Positions 28,408 to 36,749 of a stretch of 64,000 nt of DNA are shown here, piece by piece. Each line of letters begins with the position of its first letter. The first letter of the stretch is position 1. Under the pieces are notes generated by a model. The model saw nothing but the letters and a program-made list of their open reading frames with translations. It made no database searches and had not been told where the DNA came from. The stretch comes from Chloroflexota bacterium. GTDB lineage: Bacteria; Chloroflexota; Dehalococcoidia; JABGRK01. The stretch is from positions 1 through 64,000 of the forward strand of contig JABGRK010000009.1 in the NCBI GenBank assembly GCA_018648325.1, given 5' to 3'. The position numbers and the translations under genes are program-made.

Positions 28408-28701
28408 ATGAACATTGGCGTCCTTAAGGTTAAACTGCGCATTCATGAAAGCCACTCTTTAAAGAGTAAGAGGCAAGCTATCAAGCCGATCATTAAACGC
28501 GTTCAAAACAAGTTTAACGTCTCCGTGGCGGAAGTAGATGATCAGGAACTATGGCAGTTGGCCACCATCGGCATAAGTTATGTAAGCAATTCATCCCGCC
28601 ATGCAAACGAGGTCCTATCCAACGTTATGGACTATATCCACCTCATCAGGGGTGATGCCGAGATACTGGACTACGAAATTGAACTTACCCAGGCGCTGTA
28701 G
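28408..28701 (+). CDS. DUF503 (YlxP-like) protein
   Basis: 97 residues matching the DUF503 pattern: N-terminal IGVLKVKLRI, then SHSLKSKRQAIKPIIKRVQNKFNVSVAEV and QLATIGISYVS. YlxP-like proteins are encoded near translation and ribosome-maturation genes and have been linked to ribosome assembly; the exact role is unclear. ATG 28408 follows GAGG at 7 nt; TTG 28405 is an alternative. It lies between valS and the helicase. Confidence 0.88.
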   Translation: MNIGVLKVKLRIHESHSLKSKRQAIKPIIKRVQNKFNVSVAEVDDQELWQLATIGISYVSNSSRHANEVLSNVMDYIHLIRGDAEILDYEIELTQAL

Positions 28702-28703
28702 CG

Positions 28704-30989
28704 ATGGACAATCAAGACTTCTTAAATCACCTTAAGGACATGTCTGAGTATCAGGACCAGATAGTACATATTGAGCATATTTCTCCAACCAGAACGATCA
28801 CAGGGGAACTGGACACGCCGCTTCACCCCTCGCTAATGTCAGCCATTGATGGATTGGGACTGCTTCCGCTGTACAGGCATCAGGCGACGGCCATCAACGC
28901 CGTCAGAGACGGCAAGGATGTTATTGTGGCAACAGCATCGGCCAGCGGCAAAACGCTATGTTATAACCTGCCTGTTCTGGAGACAATACTCAATCAGAAA
29001 CAGAGCCGCGCCCTGTACCTATTCCCCACCAAGGCGCTGGCACAAGACCAGATCAGAACACTGGGCAATCTTATATCCGGAATGGACGTTGACATCGACC
29101 ACTCAACTTTCGATGGCGATACACCTTATGATCAGCGAGGCGAAATAAAACGGGCGGCTCACATTCTGCTGTCGAATCCGGATATGCTGCATCTGGGGAT
29201 ACTGCCCAACCACCAGCAATGGTCCGGCTTCCTAAGCCGACTCAAATACGTGGTTATCGACGAGGCACATGTCTATAGAGGGGTATTCGGCTCGCACCTG
29301 TCAAACGTTATGCGACGGCTAAGACGTATCTGCGCACATTACGGTGCAAACCCACAGTTCATACTGTGCTCGGCCACCATCGCCAACCCGCAGGATCATG
29401 CAGATAAACTAATCGGTCTTCCCTGTGAACTAATCGACAACGACGGATCGCCACACGGCAAAAAAGATTTTGTTTTCTGGAACCCGCCTACAATAGATGT
29501 GCATAAAACAAAGCGCCGCAGCTCAAACAGCGAGTCCATGTTCATTTCAACCGAGCTTATCAGCAGAGGCATACGCACCCTTACCTTCGCCAAAACGCGC
29601 CGTCTAACCGAACTGATCTACATCTACATACACAAGCAGCTGAGCCAGAGCGCACCTGACCTTGCCGACAGGATTAAGCCATACCGCGCTGGGTATCTGC
29701 CGGAAGATAGGCGCTTAATCGAACAGCAACTGTTCAACGGTGAGCTGCTGGGAACTGTTGCCACCAACGCACTGGAACTGGGCATCGACATCGGTAAGCT
29801 TGATGCCACCGTGCTCACAGGCTACCCCGGTTCCATCGCCAGTACGTGGCAACAGGCGGGACGAAGCGGGCGACGAAAGGGAAGTTCCATATCGTTTTTG
29901 ATTGGTGTTGATAATCCGCTGGATCAGTACTTCATGCAACACCCCGATGTCTTCTTTGAAAAGAGTCATGAAAGTGCGCTGACCAATCAAGGCAATCCAC
30001 ACATACTTGATCCTCACCTGCTGTGCGCGGCATGGGAACTGCCACTGAAAGCCCGAGACAGCAGATATTTCGGCAAACGATTTGAGGAAGCCATCGAAGG
30101 ACTGGTAAGCGATGACAGGCTGCGCAAACGCACGCGCGGCTGGTATCTTTCGCCTCAGATAGATTACCCGGCGCAGGACGTGAATATACGCTCATCATCA
30201 TCGGACAATTTCGTACTGGTTGACGCATCCAAAGATTACGAATTGCTGGAGATAATCGATTCCGCTAAGGCCTTCTTTCAAATTCACACCGGGGCCGTAT
30301 ACCTACATCAAGGCGACACGTATTTAATAACAAAGCTCGATCTTTCAAATAAAACCGCTTATGCCGAGCCCACTAAGGTACCGTACTACACGCAGCCAAA
30401 AGACCACACCGATATTTCAATTACCAAACCACTTCATAAAAAGCATACTGGTGGCGTCTACGTTGTTCTTGGCGAAGTAGAGGTTACCACACGGGTACTT
30501 GGGTTCAAGAAAAAACGTGTAATGAGCGAGGATCTCATCGGAGAAGAAGCGCTGGACCTACCCCCACAGGTTTTCTCCACGATAGCGCTGTGGTTTGATT
30601 TACCAGCAAATATGTCAAAAGAACTCGCCAGGCAGGGATTGGACTGGGCCGGGGGACTTCATGCCACCGAGCACGCCGCCATCGCACTGCTGCCTCTTTT
30701 CGCTTTATGCGATAGAAATGACATCGGCGGTGTTTCCACAACATTGCATCTGGACACGGAAAAACCGCAAATATTCATCTACGATGCATATCCCGGCGGC
30801 ATCGGAATCGCCGAAAAAGGGTACGAGTTAATAGACCAGCTCTGGGAGGTCACATTACAGATTATCAACGATTGTCCGTGCGAGGATGGGTGCCCCAGTT
30901 GCATACAGTCACCCAAATGTGGTAATAATAACCAACCACTTGATAAACAGGCCGCCCGGATAATACTGGGAACGTTGTTAAAAAGCTAA
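28704..30989 (+). CDS. DEAD/DEAH-box helicase with C-terminal MZB/DUF1998 domain (MrfA/YprA-like)
   Basis: 761 residues. Motif I is TASASGKT, motif II DEAH (VIDEAHVYRGVFGSH), motif III SATIANP; the second RecA domain has TNALELGIDIGKLD and QQAGRSGRRKGSS. The C-terminal part has AGGLHATEHAAIALLP and a cysteine cluster CPCEDGCPSCIQSPKC, the zinc-binding hallmark of the Hrq1/YprA (MrfA) group. MrfA in Bacillus repairs mitomycin-type DNA damage with the exonuclease MrfB; no mrfB-like gene is adjacent. The start is 2 nt after the DUF503 gene. Confidence 0.9.
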   Translation: MDNQDFLNHLKDMSEYQDQIVHIEHISPTRTITGELDTPLHPSLMSAIDGLGLLPLYRHQATAINAVRDGKDVIVATASASGKTLCYNLPVLETILNQKQSRALYLFPTKALAQDQIRTLGNLISGMDVDIDHSTFDGDTPYDQRGEIKRAAHILLSNPDMLHLGILPNHQQWSGFLSRLKYVVIDEAHVYRGVFGSHLSNVMRRLRRICAHYGANPQFILCSATIANPQDHADKLIGLPCELIDNDGSPHGKKDFVFWNPPTIDVHKTKRRSSNSESMFISTELISRGIRTLTFAKTRRLTELIYIYIHKQLSQSAPDLADRIKPYRAGYLPEDRRLIEQQLFNGELLGTVATNALELGIDIGKLDATVLTGYPGSIASTWQQAGRSGRRKGSSISFLIGVDNPLDQYFMQHPDVFFEKSHESALTNQGNPHILDPHLLCAAWELPLKARDSRYFGKRFEEAIEGLVSDDRLRKRTRGWYLSPQIDYPAQDVNIRSSSSDNFVLVDASKDYELLEIIDSAKAFFQIHTGAVYLHQGDTYLITKLDLSNKTAYAEPTKVPYYTQPKDHTDISITKPLHKKHTGGVYVVLGEVEVTTRVLGFKKKRVMSEDLIGEEALDLPPQVFSTIALWFDLPANMSKELARQGLDWAGGLHATEHAAIALLPLFALCDRNDIGGVSTTLHLDTEKPQIFIYDAYPGGIGIAEKGYELIDQLWEVTLQIINDCPCEDGCPSCIQSPKCGNNNQPLDKQAARIILGTLLKS

Positions 30990-31027
30990 ATAAATTGCGT
31001 ATATTATGAATAATCGGAGGTGTGGTG

Positions 31028-31924
31028 ATGTATAAAAAAATACTGGTTCCGCTTGACGGGTCAGAACTGGCAGAGGTTAGTCTACCCTATGCCGAGGAAT
31101 TTTCAGCCGAATTTGGCTCTGAAATCATCCTTTTATATTTAAGCCGAACTGAAAATAATCCATACTATAATGTACGCAAGATATACATGGAAAAGACAGT
31201 TAAAGCCACTGAAGATGAAGTTAAAAAACTGTCAAAGAAAACTGACGCGGATGCAATAAAAGTATCATCAGCAATGCTCACCGGTAATGTGGCCGAAGAA
31301 ATTGTTAAATATGCAGACCAAGAGGACGTAAGCCTTATTTTAATGGCAACCCATGGGCAATCCGGCATGAAACAGTGGGCTATGGGCAGCATTGCCACCA
31401 AGGTAATGTCCGCCACCAAACGCCCTGTGATTCTGATCAGGTCTAGGGATGCCAAGCCGGCCATCCGCAATATAGGAGGCATCCGTAAAATAGTTATTCC
31501 GCTGGACGGTTCCTCGGAAAGCGAACAGGTTATTCCGCATATAGCACAGCTTGCCGCCACACTCAAAGCTGAGGTGGTATTATTCCAGGCAATATCACTA
31601 GCCTACCCCACTTACACCGCCGACGCATTCGCTTACGTTACATACAGCGACAATCAGACAGACGCAATGAAGGCATCGGCATTGGATTATCTGGCTAAAA
31701 CAGGCGCTACACTTAAGGAAAAGGGCGTTAAGACTTCATACGAGGTAAGATTTGGTTCTGCCGCTGATGAAATAATAAACTTCTCCGATGAAATCAATGC
31801 AGACCTGGTTGCTATGACCACACATGGCCGTTCAGGCCTGGGGCGCTGGTTGTTCGGCAGCACGGCGGCACGAATTCTAAAAGGCGGAAACTCCAACCTG
31901 CTGATAGTGAGAATCCAAAGCTAA
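31028..31924 (+). CDS. Tandem universal stress protein (two UspA domains)
   Basis: 298 residues holding two Usp domains, each starting KILVPLDGSE or KIVIPLDGSSE. Both end in the ATP-binding G2xG9xG(S/T) pattern: THGQSGMKQWAMGSIATKV and THGRSGLGRWLFGSTAARI. Tandem Usp proteins bind ATP and respond to stress or energy limitation. ATG 31028 has GGAGG 7 nt upstream. It has its own spacing from the helicase and is followed directly by a hairpin terminator. Confidence 0.92.
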   Translation: MYKKILVPLDGSELAEVSLPYAEEFSAEFGSEIILLYLSRTENNPYYNVRKIYMEKTVKATEDEVKKLSKKTDADAIKVSSAMLTGNVAEEIVKYADQEDVSLILMATHGQSGMKQWAMGSIATKVMSATKRPVILIRSRDAKPAIRNIGGIRKIVIPLDGSSESEQVIPHIAQLAATLKAEVVLFQAISLAYPTYTADAFAYVTYSDNQTDAMKASALDYLAKTGATLKEKGVKTSYEVRFGSAADEIINFSDEINADLVAMTTHGRSGLGRWLFGSTAARILKGGNSNLLIVRIQS

Positions 31925-31950
31925 AAAGCTACTGGTCTTAGCGGCTTTTT
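31923..31950 (+). terminator. Hairpin terminator after the Usp gene, probably bidirectional
   Basis: AAAAAGC pairs with GCTTTTT around an inner CTA/TAG. The A-run and T-run on both sides mean it can also end the convergent UDG-like gene. Confidence 0.65.
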
Positions 31951-31958
31951 AAGTAATA

Positions 31959-32579
31959 TCAGCTGCCTGACTGCGCCACAATAGACAACGCGTCACCTAT
32001 ATCCTGAGCAATCATTTTGCGCTTACTCTTTTCGATGAAGAAACTGGGGCCTGCATGTGTGTATGAAGGAAAAGCCCTCATTCCCCTAAAGAAATGCTTG
32101 CCGCATCGCGTCTTATACGTGGGGCCAGCCGGTATCGCCCTACCTTCACCCAACCTCTTTGATATATAATTTGCAGACCTTATTGCAGCATCACCCATCA
32201 ACATAATAACTTTCACATTAGGAAAAAGAGCCAGTTCTTTTTCAAGAATATGCGAACATATTTCTATGCTTTTCGCTTTTATACCATATCCTGTTTTGCC
32301 ACATTTAACGGCGGTGGTCAGATACACACCCATATCGAGGATATCATTCATCGATCTGACTTTAGCACCGGCATCGTTGAACGCCAACACTGAGGTTTGC
32401 GCAAACAGTGGATTGCCCGGTGCATAGAAGTAGTCGTTAGGGCTGACCGGGGCAGCCTCGGCAATCATAATAATGGCAATACTCTGCGGTTTTACCTCTA
32501 CATAGGGTACAATATAATTCGAATGGTTTACATCAGTACATTTAAAGTCAACACACGAAACACACTCATTTGGCCGCAT
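31959..32579 (-). CDS. Uracil-DNA glycosylase superfamily Fe-S protein
   Basis: 206 residues. Four cysteines fit the Fe-S spacing of family-4 uracil-DNA glycosylases: Cys6-x2-Cys9, and Cys93-x14-Cys108. The AEAAP segment stands where GEAPG occurs in those enzymes, IMLMGDAAIRS matches the MLxLG segment, and PSYTHAG corresponds to the C-terminal HPS motif, degenerate here. It probably acts in base excision or a related nucleic-acid role, but the altered catalytic motifs make activity uncertain. AGGAG lies 12 nt before the ATG, rather far. Confidence 0.7.
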   Translation of the reverse strand: MRPNECVSCVDFKCTDVNHSNYIVPYVEVKPQSIAIIMIAEAAPVSPNDYFYAPGNPLFAQTSVLAFNDAGAKVRSMNDILDMGVYLTTAVKCGKTGYGIKAKSIEICSHILEKELALFPNVKVIMLMGDAAIRSANYISKRLGEGRAIPAGPTYKTRCGKHFFRGMRAFPSYTHAGPSFFIEKSKRKMIAQDIGDALSIVAQSGS

Positions 32580-32880
32580 TTTTCAAGGCAACTCCTTTTT
32601 TTAGTTTATTGGCAATTCTATATCTTAAGCAGTTTTTTAGCGGGACCGTTCAGGATTCCATCTATTTGCTACATCATCGATGTGCTATTTGAAGTTAGCA
32701 ACATGCCAAACAGTACCAGATGACTTCGTCCCCCCATCAAAGTGGATTTATTTTAATGGAATAGCACAAAATAGTAAATAACCATGACACAAACTGACAA
32801 GACACACTATCGACAAGAAATCAAGAAATAGTTTAATATCTGACTAAGCGTTATCCATTGCAACCACAGAGGAGGAAGCC
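32580..32880. other. 301 nt intergenic region between divergent genes
   Basis: It holds the ribosome site of the minus-strand UDG-like gene (near 32595), then about 200 nt with no ORF or repeat that I trust, then the promoter and AGGAGG site of the small gene at 32881. Confidence 0.6.
32810..32839 (+). promoter_or_regulatory. Promoter of the small gene and ACR3
   Basis: TCGACA (32810-32815), 18 nt, TAATAT (32834-32839). Predicted start near 32846 leaves a leader of about 35 nt with AGGAGG before the ATG. Confidence 0.5.
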
Positions 32881-33171
32881 ATGGGCGAACAGATAAAAAA
32901 AATCAAACTGCCAGACGGCCTGCAGATAGGTATTAAAAACCTTGATAACATTCTCAGTGAAGTTGCTCAATTAAATTTGATTGATTCTCAGATTCTCAAG
33001 CAAATACTATTAGAAAAGGTTGGAGATAACAGCAACTATGTACCGCCCAGTGCAAAGGACGAATATGCTACATCGCTGCTGCGGGAATACCTGAAGAAAT
33101 ATGGGGAAACCGAGGAGATCAGAGACAGGAACAAGGACAGGGTCGAATCGCACAAACATACTCCCGGCTGA
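32881..33171 (+). CDS. Small conserved-looking protein upstream of an arsenite exporter
   Basis: 96 residues, no signal peptide or membrane segment. The N-terminal half starts KIKLPDGLQIGIKNLDNILSEV and the C-terminal half has YVPPSAKDEYATSLLREYLKKYG, two motifs that look conserved and ordered. No DNA-binding helix-turn-helix or metal-binding Cys is seen, so it is not an ArsR. AGGAGG stands 6 nt before the ATG. ACR3 starts 58 nt downstream, so the two are probably co-transcribed. Function unknown. Confidence 0.75.
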   Translation: MGEQIKKIKLPDGLQIGIKNLDNILSEVAQLNLIDSQILKQILLEKVGDNSNYVPPSAKDEYATSLLREYLKKYGETEEIRDRNKDRVESHKHTPG

Positions 33172-33193
33172 GTAATGGGTTGAGAGTAGTATT

Positions 33194-33210
33194 ATGGCTG
33201 GTTCAGCCAT
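33194..33210 (+). repeat. Perfect inverted repeat before ACR3
   Basis: ATGGCTG-GTT-CAGCCAT, a 7 bp perfect stem with a 3 nt loop, 20 nt before the ACR3 start. No T-run follows, so it is not a terminator; an operator or mRNA hairpin is possible. Confidence 0.55.
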
Positions 33211-33229
33211 ATCGATGTAAAACCAGAGC

Positions 33230-34297
33230 ATGACAAGGAGACTGGTGGAAGAAAAAGAACGTAAGCTGGGCATATGGGGGAAATACCTGACTATATGGGT
33301 AGCGCTCTGTATGGTTATCGGTACACTGGCCGGTAAATATGTAACGGGACTGTCAGACGGGCTGAAAGACTTTTCAGTAGCTGATATCTCTATCCCCATC
33401 GCCATATGCCTGTTCCTGATGATTTACCCCATTATGGTTCAGATAAGTTGGGAAGAAATCAGGGGTTCACTGAAATCACCCAAACCTCTGGGGCTTACCC
33501 TTTTTTCTAACTGGGCGATAAAACCGTTTACCATGGCACTACTCGCATGGCTGGTTCTGAGTGTCTGGTTCGTTAATTCCCTAACTCCGGAACAGATTAA
33601 CGATTACAGGACAGGACTCATTCTACTAGGCATAGCTCCATGCACTGCCATGGTACTGATGTGGAGCTACCTTGCCAAGGGGAACATGGGCCACACACTG
33701 GTAATGACAGCGGTAAATTCCCTGACAATGGTTGCTTTATACGCCCCACTGGCAGTACTGCTGCTGGGTGTTTCTGGCATAGTGGTGCCGTGGGACACGA
33801 TAGCAATATCGGTGGCAGTTTACATTCTAACTCCGCTGATACTGGGATATATCACCAGAAATCAGGTCATCAAGCGCAGGGGCCTTGATTGGCTGGAAAC
33901 TCGGCTGGTACCCAAACTTGGCAGGGTATCAATTATTGCCTTGCTTGTTACACTGATACTGGTTTTCACTATACAGGGAGATGTATTGTTCGATTCACCA
34001 GGTGTTATCGGCATCATCACCATAGCTATACTGATAAACATCCTTGCGGTTTTCGGCATGACGTACGGTTTGGCCAAACTGTTCAAGTTCAGTTACCAGG
34101 ATGCAGCACCCACCGCGCTTATTGCCGGAAGTAACCACTTTGAGGTGGCTATTGCAGTAGCACTCACACTATCGGCCGTTGCACCCGGAGCTGCACTGGC
34201 TACTGTAGTTGGTGTCCTTACTGAGGTTCCTCTTATGCTGGGGCTGGTATGGGTTTGCAAGAGAACAAAAGGCTGGTTTACAGCAACTTCAACCTAG
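33230..34297 (+). CDS. ACR3-family arsenite efflux transporter
   Basis: 355 residues with about ten membrane segments. The ACR3 hallmark in TM4 is GIAPCTAMVLMW followed by LAKGN; its Cys is the residue needed for arsenite transport in ACR3. GSNHFEVAIAVAL and the C-terminal TEVPLML correspond to the NNFELAIA and EVPVML motifs, with the conserved Glu kept. It exports As(OH)3/Sb(OH)3. The start is ATG 33230 with weak ribosome site, or GTG 33245 with AAGGAG four nt upstream. No arsR or arsC is next to it. The stop overlaps the convergent SHOCT gene by 4 nt (CTAG). Confidence 0.88.
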   Translation: MTRRLVEEKERKLGIWGKYLTIWVALCMVIGTLAGKYVTGLSDGLKDFSVADISIPIAICLFLMIYPIMVQISWEEIRGSLKSPKPLGLTLFSNWAIKPFTMALLAWLVLSVWFVNSLTPEQINDYRTGLILLGIAPCTAMVLMWSYLAKGNMGHTLVMTAVNSLTMVALYAPLAVLLLGVSGIVVPWDTIAISVAVYILTPLILGYITRNQVIKRRGLDWLETRLVPKLGRVSIIALLVTLILVFTIQGDVLFDSPGVIGIITIAILINILAVFGMTYGLAKLFKFSYQDAAPTALIAGSNHFEVAIAVALTLSAVAPGAALATVVGVLTEVPLMLGLVWVCKRTKGWFTATST

Positions 34298-34536
34298 GAT
34301 AAATCTCTTCGAATCTGATCATACTCTTGCTTTGATATCTCTCCTCTTGCATAGCGTTCCTTTGCTATATCAAAAGGGCTAGTACTATGCGAATCACTTC
34401 TACTGCGATCATCAGCGCCCGATGGTCTTTTTACAATCCACACCACCAAAGCAATAACGCCACCCCAGAATGCCACCATCATAACCGAACCAAACAACAT
34501 CCACCATCCCATGCCTCCAGTCCAATCCCACATCAT
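34294..34536 (-). CDS. Small membrane protein with SHOCT domain
   Basis: 80 residues: one transmembrane helix (about 12-35, WMLFGSVMMVAFWGGVIALVVWIV), a Ser/Asp-rich linker, and a C-terminal SHOCT domain (DIAKERYARGEISKQEYDQI). SHOCT is a short oligomerisation domain found at protein C-termini. AAGGAGG lies before the first ATG at 6 nt. It is convergent with ACR3; function unknown. Confidence 0.85.
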   Translation of the reverse strand: MMWDWTGGMGWWMLFGSVMMVAFWGGVIALVVWIVKRPSGADDRSRSDSHSTSPFDIAKERYARGEISKQEYDQIRRDLS

Positions 34537-34594
34537 AACTCACCTCCTTATACTATCGACGTTATCACATCGCAACAAACCATAAAGCAATTAA

Positions 34595-34632
34595 AGTCAC
34601 AATTGACTGTTGCACTAATAGAGGAATATAGT
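34595..34632 (+). promoter_or_regulatory. Promoter of the 72-residue gene with overlapping palindrome
   Basis: TTGACT (34603-34608), 18 nt, TATAGT (34627-34632). The palindrome AGTCA-CAAT-TGACT (34595-34608) covers the -35 box and could be an operator. Confidence 0.55.
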
Positions 34633-34661
34633 ACAATCAATCAAGCTTGGAGGAAAACACC

Positions 34662-34880
34662 ATGTCATGCTACTTCCGACATATGAAAGATGTCTTAAGC
34701 GAAGCAGGTATCGAAGTCACACCACAGAACAAGAAACAAATAGATCAGGCTTTTCACCGCATGGCAAACGTAGACTATGAAAACTGCTCACCCACATGGA
34801 AAAAACTCAAAGCAGATTTCATAAGCGATCCATCCAAAAAACAGGCTATGATCATCAAACTCAAAGATGCTCTCTCATAA
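34662..34880 (+). CDS. Small conserved hypothetical protein
   Basis: 72 residues starting MSCYFRHMKDVLSEAGIEVT and containing QNKKQIDQAFHRMA and NCSPTWKKLKADF. The CYFRHMKD start and NCSPTW block resemble a small hypothetical family I associate with anaerobic archaea and bacteria, but I cannot name a function. ATG 34662 has GGAGG 8 nt before it; a TTG 15 nt upstream would extend the ORF but overlaps the ribosome site. Confidence 0.75.
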   Translation: MSCYFRHMKDVLSEAGIEVTPQNKKQIDQAFHRMANVDYENCSPTWKKLKADFISDPSKKQAMIIKLKDALS

Positions 34881-34907
34881 ATACTACTAAAACTCACTGA
34901 CTACCTC

Positions 34908-34936
34908 TTTACAACCGCCAGATGTAATGCTAATAT
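34908..34936 (+). promoter_or_regulatory. Promoter of the SDR gene
   Basis: TTTACA (34908-34913), 17 nt, TAATAT (34931-34936). It leaves about 27 nt of leader before the SDR ATG; this may be the promoter of the following six-gene run. Confidence 0.6.
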
Positions 34937-34969
34937 GCATAGCAATACTAAGTATGTGTATGAAAAAAC

Positions 34970-35782
34970 ATGACATCAACGGATAAACCTACACCCTCAA
35001 ATGAATTGATAAGCCTTAAAGGTAAAAGGGCTGTTATTACCGGCGGAGCCACCGGTCTGGGTTACGCTATAGTTTACCGTCTTGCCGAAGCAGGCGCCGC
35101 CATTTGCATCGCTGACATTGATAGCGACAAGGCTCGTGAAGCGGCTACACAACTCACCGAGCAAGGGTATGAGGCTCACTGCACTACCTGCGACGTGAGC
35201 AACGAAAGTTCCGTAAAGCAAATGGTTGAAGCCGCAGGTAAAGATATGGGCGGTGTGGACATACTGGTAAACAACGCCGGCGTATTCCCCAGAAAAGAGC
35301 TTGACCAGATGACCGGGCAGGAGTTCGAGAAGGTACTGTCCATTAACATGACCGGCACCTTTCTTTGCAGCAAATACTCCAGTGCAAAGATGATTGAGCA
35401 AAAAAAGGGCGGGTGCATTATCAATCTCGGTTCCATAGCAGCACTGCATCCGACCTACAAGGGGATGTCAGCATACGACTCGTCCAAGGGCGGAGTGCTG
35501 ATGCTCACTAAAAGCCTGGCACTGGAATTAGGGCCGCACAACATACGGGTAAACGCAATTGCACCGGGTGGGATGCTAACACAGGCTATGATGAATGCCA
35601 CTAAAGGTATTCCGACAAGGGAAGGATTAAATAAACTAAAGGAATTCATGCACCGTACCGCACTGGGCAGAATGGGCTACCCGGATGAAATCGGGAAAGT
35701 AGCGCTGTTTCTGGCATCCGATATGGCCAGCTATATAACCGGCGAGATGATAGTGGTAGACGGCGGCTATTTAATATCTTAA
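34970..35782 (+). CDS. Short-chain dehydrogenase/reductase (SDR)
   Basis: 270-residue classical SDR. TGGATGLG is the cofactor motif, with Asp49 in ADIDSD suggesting NAD preference. NNAG (101-104), Ser155, Tyr169 and Lys173 complete the catalytic set. Homologues reduce or oxidise hydroxyl/keto groups on acyl chains and sugars. No Shine-Dalgarno is visible before the ATG. It begins the plus-strand run that goes through DegV to the Bcr-like genes and lipid genes, so a role with acyl or alicyclic CoA intermediates is plausible but inferred. Confidence 0.88.
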   Translation: MTSTDKPTPSNELISLKGKRAVITGGATGLGYAIVYRLAEAGAAICIADIDSDKAREAATQLTEQGYEAHCTTCDVSNESSVKQMVEAAGKDMGGVDILVNNAGVFPRKELDQMTGQEFEKVLSINMTGTFLCSKYSSAKMIEQKKGGCIINLGSIAALHPTYKGMSAYDSSKGGVLMLTKSLALELGPHNIRVNAIAPGGMLTQAMMNATKGIPTREGLNKLKEFMHRTALGRMGYPDEIGKVALFLASDMASYITGEMIVVDGGYLIS

Positions 35783-35812
35783 GTAATCAAAAAAAACAGG
35801 GGGGTGGTTAAA

Positions 35813-36688
35813 ATGGCAAACGTGCTTGTTATGACTGATACTGTTGCCTGTATCCCCCCAAAGTTTGCCAAGGAACTCAATATCAAAATTGTGCCAGCAG
35901 CATTGATCAATATAGCGGATAGGACTTATATTGACGGTGTGGATCTGAGTGCTCAGGAAGCTTACGCACAACTACAAAAAGACCCTGACAGTTTTTCAAC
36001 TTCACAGATAACACCGAAATATCTGCTTGATAAGTACCGTGAGTTAGGCAAAGAACCGCTGGATGTACTGTTTATAACCTTATCCTCCGCGCTAAGCGCT
36101 GTTATCCAATCGGCTAAACTGGCAGCTGAAGAATACAAGAAAGAAGCTCCTGATGTAAACATTATGGTACTGGACTCTAAGGCAGTTGCCGGAACACAAG
36201 GACTGGTGGTATTGGCAGCAGCAAGAGCTGCAGCCAATGGCAAACCTCTGGATGAGATAGCAATAATCGCAACAAAAGCCAGAGAAGTAACCGGCGGACT
36301 GGTAATGCTGGATACACTGAAATATGTATACCGCACCGGACGCATGTCCAAAACAAAGGCTAGAATAATATCGTTTTTTAACATCAGGCCAATAAACCGC
36401 ATAAACGAAGCCGGCGAAATCGTGATGGTGGATAAAACCAGAAAACGGGAAAAAGGACTAAACAAACTGCTGGAACTTATAGGGCAGGAGTCAGAAACTG
36501 ATTCACTACATTTTGCTATATCGCACTCAGCGGCACTGGCAACGGCTCAAGGCTTTGCCGAGCAGATCAAAGCAAAGTACAACGCTCTGAGCATAACAAT
36601 CAGCGACTACAGTCCTGTAATGGGTTATGGAGCCGGACCCGGCTGCATCTTTGTTGGCTTTCAACCGGAACTGGATTTTGCACAGTAA
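35813..36688 (+). CDS. DegV family fatty-acid-binding protein
   Basis: 291 residues with DegV landmarks: VMTDTVACIPPK at the start, the DFSTSQITP-like SFSTSQITPKYL, FITLSSALSAVIQSA, VLDSKAVAGTQGLVV and RTGRMSKTKA, ending in YGAGPGCIFVGF. DegV/FakB-type proteins bind fatty acids and, in some firmicutes, present them to a kinase. ATG 35813 follows GGGGTGG at 5 nt. It lies between the SDR gene and the Bcr-like operon. Confidence 0.88.
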   Translation: MANVLVMTDTVACIPPKFAKELNIKIVPAALINIADRTYIDGVDLSAQEAYAQLQKDPDSFSTSQITPKYLLDKYRELGKEPLDVLFITLSSALSAVIQSAKLAAEEYKKEAPDVNIMVLDSKAVAGTQGLVVLAAARAAANGKPLDEIAIIATKAREVTGGLVMLDTLKYVYRTGRMSKTKARIISFFNIRPINRINEAGEIVMVDKTRKREKGLNKLLELIGQESETDSLHFAISHSAALATAQGFAEQIKAKYNALSITISDYSPVMGYGAGPGCIFVGFQPELDFAQ

Positions 36689-36749
36689 CTTAGTGTAAAA
36701 TACTTTTCCATAAAATAGCTTGAATTTAAGACTAGAAAGTAAACTTTAT

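Noticed and set aside
33194-33210. Hairpin before ACR3 as a terminator
   Set aside because: No T-run on either side and the short distance to the ACR3 start makes termination unlikely.
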